Positions 41,928 through 53,456 of a stretch of DNA of 64,000 nt are shown here, piece by piece. This DNA comes from Leguminivora glycinivorella. Lineage: Eukaryota > Arthropoda > Insecta > Lepidoptera > Tortricidae. The translations under genes were made by a program, and so were the position numbers. The stretch's first letter is position 1; the number at the start of each line of letters is the position of its first letter. Below the pieces are notes generated by a model, which saw only the letters and a list, made by a program, of their open reading frames with translations, was not told the origin of the DNA and made no database searches. Location: the NCBI RefSeq assembly GCF_023078275.1, contig NC_062977.1:20134585-20198584 (forward strand). Direction: 5' to 3'.

Positions 41928-42898
41928 ATCCATACTACTATCATAAATGGGAAAGTGTGTGTGTCAGTTTGTTTGTCCGTCTTTCACGGCAAAACGGAGC
42001 GACAATTTGACGTGGTTTTTAAAGTGGAGATAGTTGAAGGGATGGAGAGTGACATCAGGCTACTTTTTGTCTCTTTATAACCCCCCACTTTCCTAAAATA
42101 GGAGGTGGAAGTTTGTATTGAACATTCCTTAAGGCTGCTTTCAAAAAAAACGTCAAAATAATGTAAAATTTATAGTTTTAGTCGGTGAAATACTACACTT
42201 TCCGTTATCCAATAGATTTATTTAATTCAAGTTCCAGTTAGAGCATCTTATTATCTTGATTTTTATAAGACTGGATTTTTAAAAACTAACTCACTAAATT
42301 AATTATGATATTTTCTCTAATGCACGTTTAGAAAAACGCACGTATAGAGCTGAATCAGTCGATCTTATTTGTAAAATTTGGACAATTTTGAATATTAAAA
42401 CGGGTAAATTTATAATTCGTATATCCTGTACCACAATCATTTCAGACTAGATGTTTATTTTAAGTTTTTGAAAAAGAGTAAACTAGCCTAAGGCGAATTC
42501 AATTTTTTTCAGAAATTACCTAAAATTAAGTGACAATTTCTTTGAAAATCTACATCACATCGAAGTAAGTTTTATACTAAATTAATCTGCAACGTTTACT
42601 TAAATTGCTGTTATGCCTTAGTGATTATAAATTGCTATTATTGATTTTTGCCGATTTTTTGAAAACGAGCCTTCACCGGTACAATTATTACCAGTTTTGG
42701 ACATTTTCTCATATTTTGTTAGACCAAGTAGAAAAAGTCCTATAATGTGATATATATTTATAAACTACTCACAAAGCCCTTTAATTTGATACCACACACG
42801 GTATGATCGAGCGCTCGGTTGCGATTTCACTATTTTTAACACGAAAGCCCTCTTAATTTTTGAATTTAACGTGAGCGAAGCCGCGGGTACAAGCTAGT
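41928..42898 (-). repeat. Dispersed repeat Rep-A, long copy 3
   Basis: Left atccatactactatcataaa, ggagatagttgaagggatgg and gagtgacatcaggctac; right aacgtgagcgaagccgcggg and acaagctagt. About 750 extra bases sit between the blocks. They may be a longer family member or an insertion. Non-coding. Confidence 0.65.
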
Positions 42899-43127
42899 TT
42901 TAAATAAATGTTAATTTATTAATGTTCGCTTCAACTATGAAATTACGGGTACATATTACCGTTGCAGCACTATTATTAAATTCATTACATTATTGATGGT
43001 AATGAAGTGTAATTTTAGGTAATTTTCTTCTACACTTTAATTTTGTATTTTGATTGATGAGAATTTGAATTTCTTGTTTGTGGTAAAAAACAGTTTGGAT
43101 TTATTTATTTATTTTATTTAAAGCTTG

Positions 43128-43257
43128 ACAAAAATATATGACTATTGTCAGGAGGGCGCTGTTATTCCGAAGTATGGGGAGACAGTTCAGTTTAGTATGA
43201 AAAAAATAGTTCTAATAAAATCCCGCAACATGGCGCGTAGCGTAGTCATATATTACT
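43128..43257. mobile_element. Small MITE (Rep-X)
   Basis: 'aaatatatgactattgtcag' with right partner 'gtagtcatatatt'; interior ggagggcgctgttattcc. Weak termini. Confidence 0.4.
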
Positions 43258-43611
43258 GGTCAGGCTTTATTTGGAGATCCAACAGCTATGACATATGCCT
43301 ATGACAGGTCAGGAAGTCACTGGTAGTGAAAATTTATTTTATGACATAGAGTAAAGTTGCGCACTGTCTAACCGTTAAAAAGAACAGGACAAAGCTGCAC
43401 AAACTCAAAATTCAATTTTAAAAGCTCCTAAATATTCACAAAATCTGAGAAGAATTCCATTATTCCGACAGACGAAATAACGTCGAATATTATTTACATC
43501 AAACGCCAATATTCCTGGATATAGAATGCACGAACGTCTAACGATAGCCCGTTCCAAAGAAAAGCAGTCATTTATTATCTTATTTTTTAGATGTATTCCT
43601 TTTTGATCCGT
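43258..43611. other. No recognisable feature
   Basis: Non-coding. Confidence 0.3.
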
Positions 43612-43850
43612 TTTTAACCCCCGACGCAAAAACGACGGGGTGTTATAAGTTTGACATGTCTGTCTGTCCGTCTGTCTGTCTGTCTGTTTATTAGTATGTT
43701 TGTCGGTCTGTCTGTCTGTCTGTCTGTTTGTGTGTGTGTCTGTCTGTGGCATTGTAGCTCCCTAACGGATGAACCGATTTAGATTTAGTTTTTTTTTGTT
43801 TGAAAGCTGAGTTAGTCGGTCCACTATGTCGCGATCGGGGTTTTTTTTCT
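43612..43850 (-). repeat. Dispersed repeat Rep-B, copy 5
   Basis: ttaacccccgacgcaaaaac, ctgt array, gatgaaccgatttagattta and gtcgcgatcgggg; a 20-base segment is deleted before the right end. Confidence 0.8.
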
Positions 43851-44092
43851 TTATCTAGTAAATAGCTTCACCCGCGTACTAAAGTCATATGTTTAGGAAT
43901 ACCCCGGTAATGTTTCAAATATAAAATAATGTCATAATGTGTCAAACTTATCTTATTTTCCCATATAAACTTTGGGTAGCCATTTCACTCTGTTAAGTGT
44001 AGGAGGTATATTTTGAAAATCCTTTCTTAGTGCCCCTCTACACCTTATAAGGAACCTACGTACGTGCCAGTGCCATTGGCTGCGTGTCCAAT

Positions 44093-44208
44093 GTCATCAT
44101 CATCATCCTCCTTGCGTTATCCCGGCTTTCTCCACGGATCATATTTAAGAGGAGACGAGAGGAGGGTCCACTTTGACAACTAATCTCAAGATATGGCGTA
44201 GTAGTGTC
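44093..44208 (-). repeat. tRNA-derived SINE (SINE-S), 3' fragment
   Basis: tcatcatcatcctccttgcg, ttatcccggctttctccacg and tccactttgacaactaatct are the inverse of the SINE-S 3' half. Confidence 0.75.
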
Positions 44209-44487
44209 AAACTTATGTCTAAGTATTTACGGTTTTCACCATAGCATGGCGTTGTTTTGTGGACGATAAAGCTGAAATGTGAGTCGCAGACAAAAAGATA
44301 TTGGAAAATATCGAATAAAATATTAAATACGTTACATTAAGTATTTCCTATTTTACTCAATATTTTCCAATATAATAATATTATTGTCGACGCCAGAATA
44401 AAGATGTATGAAGATATTTAAAACAGAGTTTGAATTCGTGATACCAGTAACCCTCTTGTGTCAGGTTCTCTATGCCACACCTACAGC

Positions 44488-45247
44488 TCTATGACCATAC
44501 CTAGATATTTTTCTGGCACGAACGAAGTGACATTACTGACTTCCTTCCGATATTTAGTTCATCGATAACTTAAATTATATGTCATTAATTATTATAAATA
44601 TGTCATTAATTATTGCCGTGGCACTAAATTTTGAGTAATTTCATGTACTCTGCCTACCGTGAATTTATGTGTATACAGGGTGTAAACCTAATACGGGCGA
44701 ACCTCTTAACGGTGGTGAGTATAGGACATAAAAAATGGAATTAGATAACTTTTACTTAAAATTGAAATATTTTTTTTATCCATACAAATTAATTCGGCCC
44801 GCAACGTAATGCAAACACACTCGCGTTAAACGCTCGTTGACAGTTGTCATTGATTGTCATCGCAACCACGTTTACAGTACATTGATGCTGGGAAATTTTT
44901 CAAAAATTAATTATGGGCTGAAAATTAAGAGTAACTCAAAAACACCTCTTAATTAATGATAACAATATTGAATTATATGCCTGGTTTCATTTATCGCCCT
45001 TATTACGTTTACGCACTGTATAACATTAATATTTTATACAAATGTCACATGTTTTAAAATAAATGGACAATAATAATAAAACGAACCATCTTGTAATAGT
45101 TTACATAATTTCTTACATGATTAGTCAAGAATTTAGAGATTAATATTAGGGCTATTTTATCGATGAAAGGACTGTCGATGTTTTTATTTTGTCAAGCACT
45201 TACAACTTGACGTTCGGGCCAGAAAAATATCTAGGTATATCTATGAC
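44488..45247. mobile_element. 744-bp DNA element with 8-bp target duplication
   Basis: Ends catacctagatatttttctg (44496) and cagaaaaatatctaggtata (ending 45239) are inverse over about 28 bp. Flanks are exact tctatgac at 44488-44495 and 45240-45247. Non-coding; hAT- or P-like by duplication length. Carries a nested MITE at 44674-45020. Confidence 0.8.
44674..45020. mobile_element. TA-flanked MITE nested in the 744-bp element
   Basis: tacagggtgtaaacctaata plus cgggcga at left; tcgccc plus ttattacgtttacgcactgta at right. Mariner-like terminal tacagggtg with TA. Confidence 0.7.
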
Positions 45248-45555
45248 ACTCCTCAAATATGTTTGAGTTTGAGATTATGAATTCCGAACTACACTACTCA
45301 AAATCGGAATGCCGATGCTAAAATATGCCTTCCAAATACTGGCACAGGCGTACACGCCTGTTCCTTCTATCGAAAATACAGGGTAGCCAAATTTCAAGCC
45401 TACATTTATTTTACAAATCTCACTTTTCGAAATATTAATGATCATCGTTTTTCGGAAATCGACCGCAATTTTCATATAATTTCCGCTGTAGATCATTATG
45501 TCACGGTTGATTATTAAAACACGTTTGTTCAAGGGAAAAATGATCTAAAGCAGAG
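45248..45555. other. No recognisable feature
   Basis: Non-coding. Confidence 0.3.
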
Positions 45556-45590
45556 GCCCATTTCTCGAAGCTACAAGTTACAAGTTTTTT
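45556..45590 (+). repeat. Rep-G-like left terminus
   Basis: ggcccatttctcgaagctac and aagttacaag; no right end found nearby. Confidence 0.4.
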
Positions 45591-46054
45591 ATTATTAGAA
45601 ACACATACAAACTACACTATTAAAATTATGCCTGTTGAAAAACTAAACCTACGCGACTGTCCAAGGCACCCTGTCAGTCTCTGGTTTCGCCAAACGAATC
45701 AAATATTTGCCTGTCTCTCGACATTTCAAACGCCGTGTATAAGAGGCATTGTTCGTATAATTAATTTAGGTACCCCCCATTGTTATTGAGAGGATCAAAG
45801 TAAAGGTGTTGTTGATTGAGTATATTCGTCAGTTGGTTTCATAGAAGAATGGATATAACCTACAAGTGCCTCAAATATTCAAGTGTCTTGGTGTTTGATG
45901 TGGTGTCAATTATCGTAGATCGGATCGGCCATTAGAAGTCATTTATTAGAAGTCCTTTGAACTCATGAAAAGAGCCTGAGCTACAGTCTGCATCAAAAGT
46001 AAACGCTAAACAAAAAGAGATGTGTGTTCTTATCACGTAGAGATTTTTATTTTA
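45591..46054. other. No recognisable feature
   Basis: Non-coding. Confidence 0.3.
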
Positions 46055-46325
46055 CATCATAAATGAGCGTACTCTTGGCCACAGACTAGCCAAAGGCAAA
46101 GACGTGGCCTACGATGGAGTGAGCCCAAAAGATGCTTGGCCCCGTAGCCAAATGGCATTTCTACGACGCGAAACGAAAACGAAACGCCGCGAAAGGTAGT
46201 CTGGCTCTGTCGCGCCAATACGCATGAGCGATAGAGATAGGATATCTACGAGCGTTTCGTTTCGTGAGCGTTTTTGTACATTGGGCTACGCACGCTGTTC
46301 ACGCTTGATTTGAAGGTAGGTTCCT
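46055..46325 (+). repeat. Rep-H split by Rep-I MITE copy 6
   Basis: Rep-H blocks cttggccacagactagccaa, gacgtggcctacgatggagt (to 46139) and acgcttgatttgaaggt (from about 46300) are continuous in the copy at 51321. Here 46137-46293 is a Rep-I MITE (ccgtagccaaatggcatttc ... gggctacg). Confidence 0.8.
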
Positions 46326-46542
46326 AGATTGGTAGGTTCCTACTTTGTAATTTCTAAATTTGCTTTTTATCATGCAGAAACGTCTGCGAGCGATAGTACA
46401 TATTTTTAAATAAAGGGAAAATTCACACCTCTAGCAAGACTCGAACTTTTGGGGTTTCGGGTGTCCATGGGCGATGATAATCGTTCGCTATCAGATGATT
46501 CGTCTGCTCGTTTGCATTATATCTCATAAAGTTTTACAGTTG

Positions 46543-47107
46543 GCAGGTGGACTAAAATGTTACTAGAATTGTGGCCGCTTACAGATTTAAGAAACGCTTG
46601 GCATCCGTTGGCTCGTTGGGTGGATGACATCCGGGAAATTGCAGGTGACAACTGGATGATATTACCACACTGAGAGAAATTTGCATTGTGAATTTAACAA
46701 GTTCAACTTGTTGCGGGTTTATCCGTTTGAAACAAAAGTATTTTAGTAAACGGAATAAATTACAATATTGATGATACAAGTCGAATTTGTTCGAACAACA
46801 AGGTCAAACTTGTTAAAAGATATTTGTTTGAATCAGCCAAACATATGTTTAAAACAATATGTTGCTTTTATAAAGTCGACTATTGATTCAAATATATTGT
46901 TGATTCAAATGACGTGTAACTTGTAGAATGTACTAGTAACACTTAACAAGATCTAACTTGTTTGAACCAAAGAGCACGTAGGCGCTATTTTAACCAAAAA
47001 ACTTGTTGAACGAACATGAAAACTGGTTGTCTTTTCGCTCAGTGCAGGACCGGGAGAAGTGGCGTGTCGTAAGTGCCTATGCTCAGCAGTGGGCGATAAA
47101 AGGCTGA
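46543..47107 (+). pseudogene. RTE LINE C-terminal fragment split by a MITE
   Basis: 46565-46667 reads WPLTDLRNAWHPLARWVDDI and REIAGDNWMILP. 47045-47107 reads QDREKWRVVSAYAQQWAIKG and a TGA stop. Together they are the usual RTE C-terminus (RWVDDI, A-x-x-W-M, QDR-x-x-W, AQQW). Between them is a 377-bp MITE (46668-47044). The tail after the stop is a gatgatg/gttgttg run. The fragment is short, truncated and interrupted, so not functional. Confidence 0.8.
46668..47044 (-). mobile_element. Rep-Z MITE, copy 1
   Basis: Termini cactgagag and cgctcagtg are inverse. Internal blocks aacaagttcaacttgttgcg and cacgtaggcgctattttaac are shared, inverted, with 52723-52971. Confidence 0.8.
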
Positions 47108-47429
47108 TATGAGGACGATGATGTTGTTGTTACAAATGATGACGTTATAAAAAATAAAAAAAAATAAAAAAATGATGACGTTCGGAAGAGAGAGTATTTT
47201 TAAGGCTTTTATTCAGGCATATTTTATCGCCATTTCAATGTCTGCCTAAGTTAGCAGAATCACAATTTTCTTTTCAACTCGCGGCTGTTTGCAAAGGTTT
47301 ATACAAATAGAAATCCATTAACTCAGGCCCATGAAAATATTTGCATTCATTTTGTTGAGTTATTTATATGGATATATTGTACCTACGTGAGATATCCATA
47401 TCTGCACGGGAAGCATGGTCGCGCGATAG
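47108..47429. other. No recognisable feature
   Basis: AT-rich; (aaaat)n run near 47148. Confidence 0.3.
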
Positions 47430-47500
47430 ACGATAAAATATCAGGCCGTCCCTATCGCACTTACAAATAGTGCGATAGGGACGGCTTGCTGATATTCTAT
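47430..47500. mobile_element. Rep-W hairpin MITE
   Basis: gataaaatatcaggccgtcc, ctatcgcac, loop, then gtgcgatagggacgg and tgatattctat; a 15-bp perfect inner stem. Confidence 0.7.
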
Positions 47501-47580
47501 TAAGAGTGCGGATTTTTGTGAGATCAGATTTTTGTTCATTAATTAATATCACTGTTTAAAAAATAATAGAAAGAAAGAAA

Positions 47581-47745
47581 GAAGAAATTTATTCATTAGT
47601 GCTTAAAAGGTATGACATAGACAGCACGACTAATTTATTGCTAAGCGTCACTGAAAGGGTCTCCACTAGGGTTAGTGTCAAGACACCACTTAAGGATCTC
47701 GCCGCTGGTCTTCCGTGGAAACCCTTCCGAGAAAGCGCAACTATA
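47581..47745 (-). repeat. LINE-like 3' end (Rep-AA, copy 2)
   Basis: 'aatttattgctaagcgtcac', 'caagacaccacttaaggatc' and 'gccgctggtcttccgtgga' follow the order of the block at 21900-21970 loosely. Preceded by an (agaa)n run. Confidence 0.3.
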
Positions 47746-47817
47746 CGATTCGTATGATCAGATACTATGACTGTATACATTATTCGCCCATATGGAATCC
47801 ACACGCTGTATCATAAT

Positions 47818-47893
47818 ACCCGGATCCCTTTGTTTCACATAATGATCGTAAGTCATAACTTACGATCATTATGTGAAACAAAGGGATCCGGGT
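47818..47893. repeat. Perfect 36-bp inverted repeat, 4-base loop
   Basis: acccggatccctttgtttca and the next 16 bases (47818-47853) are matched without a mismatch by 47858-47893; loop cata. Confidence 0.95.
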
Positions 47894-48197
47894 TCTCACA
47901 TTTTTATTATAGAGGTATTAGGAAAATACATGCATCTGTCCTGGCGATGAAGGTTACTTATGCGGAAAACATTTAAAGAAGGGAAAAAAGGGATCAAGGT
48001 CAGAAAATAACAAAAACTGAGCAAATAAACATGAAAGTCATGTGTTTCCATAAAAAAAGGACCAGACCCTCATTTCCCGGCTTGTTTATTAGTACGTACC
48101 CTGGAATACAAGGAAAGAAGCTATTTTGTACAAAACTTACTTAGTAACGATGGATAAGAAATTAAGTTCAGAGAAAGTTCATAAGCTAAACAGTGGG
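47894..48197. other. No recognisable feature
   Basis: Non-coding. Confidence 0.3.
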
Positions 48198-48399
48198 TAA
48201 GGTACAGCGTGGCAATCCCGACTGGGGGGGGGGGGGGGGGCAATTATAAATGATCCATTTGTTTCCATATTACACTATTAAGTTGAGTTCCACACAGTAT
48301 CCACTAAACACGCGTGCCATAATATAAACATTGTAAAACATGGAAAAAAATGGATCAGTTGCAATGGCCTCCCAGTCGAAATTGTCCCGCTGTACCTTA
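48198..48399. mobile_element. Rep-AB MITE, copy 1, with G17 run
   Basis: taaggtacagcgtggcaatc at left, attgtcccgctgtacctta at right. Seventeen G at 48224-48240. Related copies at 53299-55376 (split) and 60591. Confidence 0.75.
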
Positions 48400-48525
48400 T
48401 TACTTATTACCTAACTTATTACGATATTACTTATTACCTAAGTAAATAAGTATATTAACAATATGGTTATATTGTTTTTGTCATTAGTAGAGCACTCGCT
48501 TCATAGCCTTAGAAGCTATGTAGTT

Positions 48526-49379
48526 TAGGGAAGGTTGCTATCATTGGACCACTTAACTTCGATGATCTATAATTTATAGATTTTATGTCAAAAAATAAAA
48601 ATACTTTGATAAGTTATAACTTTTGACATGTATTTTTGAACTACCTTATTCACAATAAAAAAAAGTGTAATAAATTTAGAGAAAAATCGTGAAGAGGTTA
48701 TACGCCGTTGCCTTCCTTGGACCAGAGTAGCCTTCATTGGACCACAAAGTCGCCATCAATGGAGTTAGTAAATTTACACATTTAATGGTCCAATCAAGGA
48801 AACTTATGGAAATCGATAAAAAAATAAATGTTTAATGCAACATTTTTTGATATTGTCTTCGGTTACCGTGATAGTTACTCATGAAATAAAACTATGGAAA
48901 AGGATTAAATCGCGTATAATGAATTTAAAATTCATCCCGACGTTTCGAACTCTTTACAGCGTTCGTGGTCAACAGGTGACTGAGGAAAAATTACAATGTG
49001 CAAAAGCTACCCACATACAAGAAATATTAACGAACCATGACCACAAACATTTTTTATTCAAAGTTTACAATTAATTGTATATTTACGCACGGGTGAAGTA
49101 GTAATAATTCTAAAAAAAAAGTTGACATGATTGGACCGGTCCGATGATAGAACCCACAGGTGACCACCATTGATAGCAACTAGGTACCTATCATATCACA
49201 AATAAAAATATTAAAAAATAGAGAAAACAAATGGCTGGAAACTGTTGTTCTATATTTGCTCATTAATAAAATGTTTAAAAGCATTTTACGTCAACACACA
49301 AATTTAATTGCAAATGTAATTATACTTATGTGATTTTTAACCCCCGACGCAAAAACGACGGGGTGTTATAAGTTTGACG

Positions 49380-49418
<39 letters not shown>

Positions 49419-49799
49419 GTGTGTGTCTGTCTGTGGCATCGTAGCTCCCGAACGGATGAACCCATTTCGATTTAGTTTTTTTTATTTGAAAGCTGCGTTA
49501 TTCGGGAGTGTTCTTAGCCATGTTTCATGAAAATCGGTCCACTAGGTCGCGGTCGGGGTTTTTTCAAAATTTTAATTTTGTGGTTAGGTTATATTCCTTC
49601 GCATAATTTAACTTCAACAGCGCTCGAAACACACTTGGACGCGCCACGCTTTTCCGGGAAGCGAGGCGCGAGTGAGGTTACTGGGTGGCCCAAGATGAGG
49701 CCTAAGGTACCTTACTGAATTCCGTTTAGCACGATTAGATTTTGAAATATTTAAGTGGTCCAATCAAAGCGCTGGTCCATTGATCGCAACCATTCCCTA
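48526..49799. mobile_element. 1.3-kb TA-flanked element carrying Rep-B copy 6
   Basis: Ends tagggaaggttgctatcatt plus ggaccactta and its inverse taagtggtcc ... cgcaaccattcccta. The motif ggacca recurs inside (about 48719, 48738). Rep-B lies at 49335-49588. No transposase frame recognised. Confidence 0.6.
49335..49588 (-). repeat. Dispersed repeat Rep-B, copy 6
   Basis: ttaacccccgacgcaaaaac, ctgt array, gtagctcccgaacggatgaa and ggtcgcggtcggggttttt. Confidence 0.85.
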
Positions 49800-49995
49800 T
49801 GAGGGGGTCAAAAGTGGCTCCAAATGGTTCGTGTAATATTACACACGGTGCTGCTCTCCAGTTCTGTTACTTGAGCTCGGCTTGACACGCTGCCGCCTGT
49901 CGAGATGCTGTTTTACGTCAAGATGTTCAATGTTCATACCACACTCAGCAGCTAAAGCTAGCAGAATACGTATAGTGGAGTATCTGACAACGGTG

Positions 49996-50144
49996 TTCGT
50001 AACCGAATGCACCAAACGCTCACGAAACGAAACTCTCATAGATATTTATCTCTATCGCTCTTGCGTATTGGCACGACAGTGCCAGATTACCTTTCGCGGC
50101 ATTTCGTTTTCGATTTGCCTTGCAGAAATGCCATTCGGCTACGG
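49996..50144 (+). mobile_element. Rep-I MITE, copy 7
   Basis: gttcgtaaccgaatgcacca to aatgccattcggctacgg; core ctctatcgctcttgcgtatt. Confidence 0.8.
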
Positions 50145-50189
50145 CACCTGGAGATGCTCTGCATGACTAAAGTTCTTCCATTTTGGCAC

Positions 50190-50311
50190 AGAACCCAAAT
50201 TTTGATGGTACTAAGATTGTAATTACGATCTATTTTTATTAATAAATAGATCTATTTATATTAATAAATAGATCGTCATTACAATCTTAGTATCATCAAA
50301 ATTTGGGTTCT
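50190..50311. mobile_element. 122-bp near-perfect palindrome
   Basis: agaacccaaattttgatggt plus actaagattgtaa is mirrored by ttacaatcttagtatcatca plus aaatttgggttct. AT-only centre with direct attaataaatagatc repeats. Confidence 0.8.
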
Positions 50312-51320
50312 ATATGTATATTGAGTTTTGACGTGCTTACGTAGTTAAAACTTTCTTAATTTTGTCTCTCAAGTTTCGTGATATACACTACAAACTTTAC
50401 TTGACGAAAATTATACGATTTCATTCCATTTGAAGTTTTCTCGAGCGATTACCTTGATTGTCAGTTTCACAGGTTTGTAATTATATTTTATGAAAGACGA
50501 ATATATTATAATACTATAAAGTAGGTAACTGATTATAAACGTACCTGTGATATTTATTAAATGTACCAATACCTATTAGGTATACCGGGTCTGTAACAAA
50601 AGCAAAAAAATAAAATTAAATATATTTTAAGTTAATTAGTTTTATACTGCATTTTGTTTGCATAATACTGCATTTTGTTTTTATTGAGCTTAATAAGTTA
50701 TATTGTTGTATATAATAGGTGTAATATTGTATTTTTCTGTTTTAGGAACTAAAAAATAAACTTTTGTCTATACTCCTTATACTCGCCAACATTAGTTCAG
50801 CGAGTTTTAAAAATAACTTGTTTTGCTTTTTAAAATCCTTGAAAGTTTTCCTAAAAGGTAATGTATTGTGAATTCTGTTAAGTAGGTATAAAACGTGACA
50901 GACAACGTCAATGACAACAACAATGGCGTACATTGAAGCTAATATTTATTATGTATGAAAGATTAAATAATTAAAGACTTCATAATTTTTAAAAGTCGCT
51001 GAACAAATGTTGATCAGTTTAAGGAGTATAGTCTCATATAATTTTATAACGGTGACTAAACAAGGCTTTGTAGTTAAATGTCAAGAAAGTAAGGTATACA
51101 AATTAAACAAAGCTTCTACGGTAGTTATGCATATTGGAACAATATGAAATATGAAAACTTTCGAGCTAGTCATTAGAGATTTGATCCGTTTTGAAAGTTC
51201 AATTCAATTAAAAAACTTAGTTCACGTAATGAAATTAGTTTGCGAAATGTTCCCTTTGGAATTAGTAGGTACAGCTATTTCACAAATTATTTGTAAATAT
51301 ACTGGTTTTTTTTTTTTTTT
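50312..51320. other. No recognisable feature
   Basis: A kilobase of AT-rich DNA without a supported gene, repeat or RNA. Confidence 0.45.
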
Positions 51321-51445
51321 ATTATAAATGGGCTTACTCTTGACCACAGACTAGCCAAAGGCAAAGACGTGGCCTACGATGGAGTGAGCTCGCCCAGAAG
51401 ATGCCTGTTCACTCTTGATTTGAAGGTTGCCGGGTTATATGAGCT
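51321..51445 (+). repeat. Rep-H, uninterrupted copy
   Basis: ttgaccacagactagccaaa, gacgtggcctacgatggagt, gcccagaagatgcctgttca and ctcttgatttgaaggttgcc. Confidence 0.8.
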
Positions 51446-51719
51446 CGGAATGGTTTACTTTAATTGTGTATTTAGCTATAGGAAGTACCTACTTATCTTA
51501 TTAGTATCAAAGAACACAATATTTACTCGTAAGTACATACACTTATAAAACGAAATAAATAATTATATCCTTATTAGGAAAATTACTCCAGATATTGTCT
51601 GAAAATTTTGACCTATAGGTATATATTCCGACTAATTTATAATACTTATCGGTAGGTAACTGAAACAATAAAGTGTATATCAAAATTTACTTATTTACAG
51701 AAATAGTACATTACATCAG

Positions 51720-52030
51720 AGGCCGGGAAAATGAGGATTTCCGGCCAAGTGGGTATATACGGATAGGGATACGAGGCCGGGAATCCGTTTTCACGCCGAG
51801 GCATGTATAGTGCTTTTCTCAAACATACAATGTAATAAAAAAAAATGCTCTAAAGGACAATATTTTATAAAAAAAAAGTTACTTTGCAGGCCTAGGCCTA
51901 AAAAATAATATGAAATCCCTTTACAGTCCTCTCGAGTTGTTGCGCCCAAAAAGCGATACTTCCCAGCCCATTTTAAGGAACGTAAAGACAATATTTCATT
52001 GCATGTTTGAGAAAAACATTTTTTCGACTT
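51720..52030. repeat. Degenerate repeat with ends ttctcaaacatacaatg / cattgcatgtttgagaa
   Basis: Starts with gaggccgggaaaatgaggat. An inverse pair at about 51816-51832 and 51999-52015 suggests a decayed MITE. Non-coding. Confidence 0.4.
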
Positions 52031-52060
52031 CGAATATCCGCAACATATCCCGTAATAACC

Positions 52061-52342
52061 TAACCAAAAATTAAAATTTTGAAAAAAACCCCGACCGTGA
52101 CATAGTGGACCGATTTTCATAAAACATGGCTAAGAACACTCCCGACTAACTCAGCTTTCAAACAAAAAATACTAAATCGAAATCGGTTCATCCGTTCGGG
52201 AGCTACGATGCCACAGACAGACACACACACACAGACAGACAGACAAACAGACAAACAGACAAACAGACAGACAGACAGACACACACACAGACAGACACGT
52301 CAAACTTATAACACCCCGTCGTTTTTGCGTTGGGGGTTAAAA
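52061..52342 (+). repeat. Dispersed repeat Rep-B, copy 7, complete
   Basis: aaccccgaccgtgacatagt, cactcccgactaactcagct, an acag array and ccccgtcgtttttgcgttgg. Confidence 0.85.
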
Positions 52343-52722
52343 ACCAACACATATATTATGTGATGTTTAGAAACTACGATATCCAGTTTTTTGAAAGTCG
52401 TTTTTCTTTCATCCCTATAGTTTTCTGTACGTTCGAAAATCCATAGTGACATTGCAACACTTTTGAAAATGATTCATAAATCTCATGAATTCCATTTCTC
52501 CTCTTTAGAAGCGAAAACACAGGGTAGTATTAAATTCGAAACAAGCAACTGCATCCGAAATGTAGATTCAGACCAAATATTTGCCCTCCCGAATGGGAAA
52601 ACGGCCAGTGACTGGTCACGCGCGTGAAGTCCGGCTTTACAGTATGCATTGTTTCTCTGAGACAATAATTCTCTGAACCTACCAACGAGTTTCTGAAGTT
52701 CCGATAGCTATGGAATATCGTG
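52343..52722. other. No recognisable feature
   Basis: Two overlapping minus-strand frames of about 60-70 codons occur but match nothing I recognise. Confidence 0.35.
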
Positions 52723-52971
52723 CACTGAGAGAAAATACAACCAGTTTTCATGTTCGTTCAACAAGTTTTTTGGTTAAAATAGCGCCTACGTGCTCTTTGG
52801 TTCAAACAACAAGCTACTTGTCATTTGAATCGGCAATATATTTGAATCAACAAGTCGATTTTATAAAAACAACCTGACACATATTGTTTTATACATACGT
52901 TTGGCTGATTCAAACGGATAAACCGCAACAAGTCGAACTTGTTAAATTCACAATGCAAATTGCTCTCAGTG
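52723..52971 (+). mobile_element. Rep-Z MITE, copy 2
   Basis: cactgagagaaaatacaacc to aatgcaaattgctctcagtg; inverse order of copy 1 and about 130 bp shorter. Confidence 0.8.
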
Positions 52972-53298
52972 TGAGCAGACATATTTAGCCACGCACGTCG
53001 CACAAGGCCATAAGCTATAAACTTTTTAGAGAGCTATTCAAGAAATGGATTTGTTGAAATCCTTACTTGAGTGTCCGTACTGTGGCTTAAATGGACATTT
53101 TAATAAGTTTTGTATGGCAAACTATTGAATGGACGCAGCTACAAAATGGCTTGATATGTAATTTAGTATGTGTGCCATATAAGTTTATATTTTTTTAAAG
53201 GGTTATTTAAACTTTCCTACTGACTTTGAATCGTGAATAATAAATAATATTGGAAGTGTGATATACCTAAATTAATGTGTTTTGTTTAGAATAGCTAC
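52972..53298. other. No recognisable feature
   Basis: AT-rich, non-coding. Confidence 0.3.
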
Positions 53299-53324
53299 TA
53301 AGGTACAGCGGGGCAAATCTCACA

Positions 53325-53402
53325 ATACATGTGTACCTTCTTGAGCTTACCGTGGGACTCAGTCAATCTGTGTAAGAATGTCCTGTAATATTTATTTATT
53401 AT
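53325..53402 (+). repeat. SINE-N 3' fragment
   Basis: cttgagcttaccgtgggact, cagtcaatctgtgtaagaat and gtcctgtaatatttattta. Confidence 0.65.
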
Positions 53403-53456
53403 TATATATTTATGTAAGATCATACCCAAGAATACACAATTTTTGAAGCCCCTAGA

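Noticed and set aside
52483..52751. Two overlapping minus-strand frames of 60-73 codons
   Set aside because: No recognised motif, no splice context, length compatible with chance.
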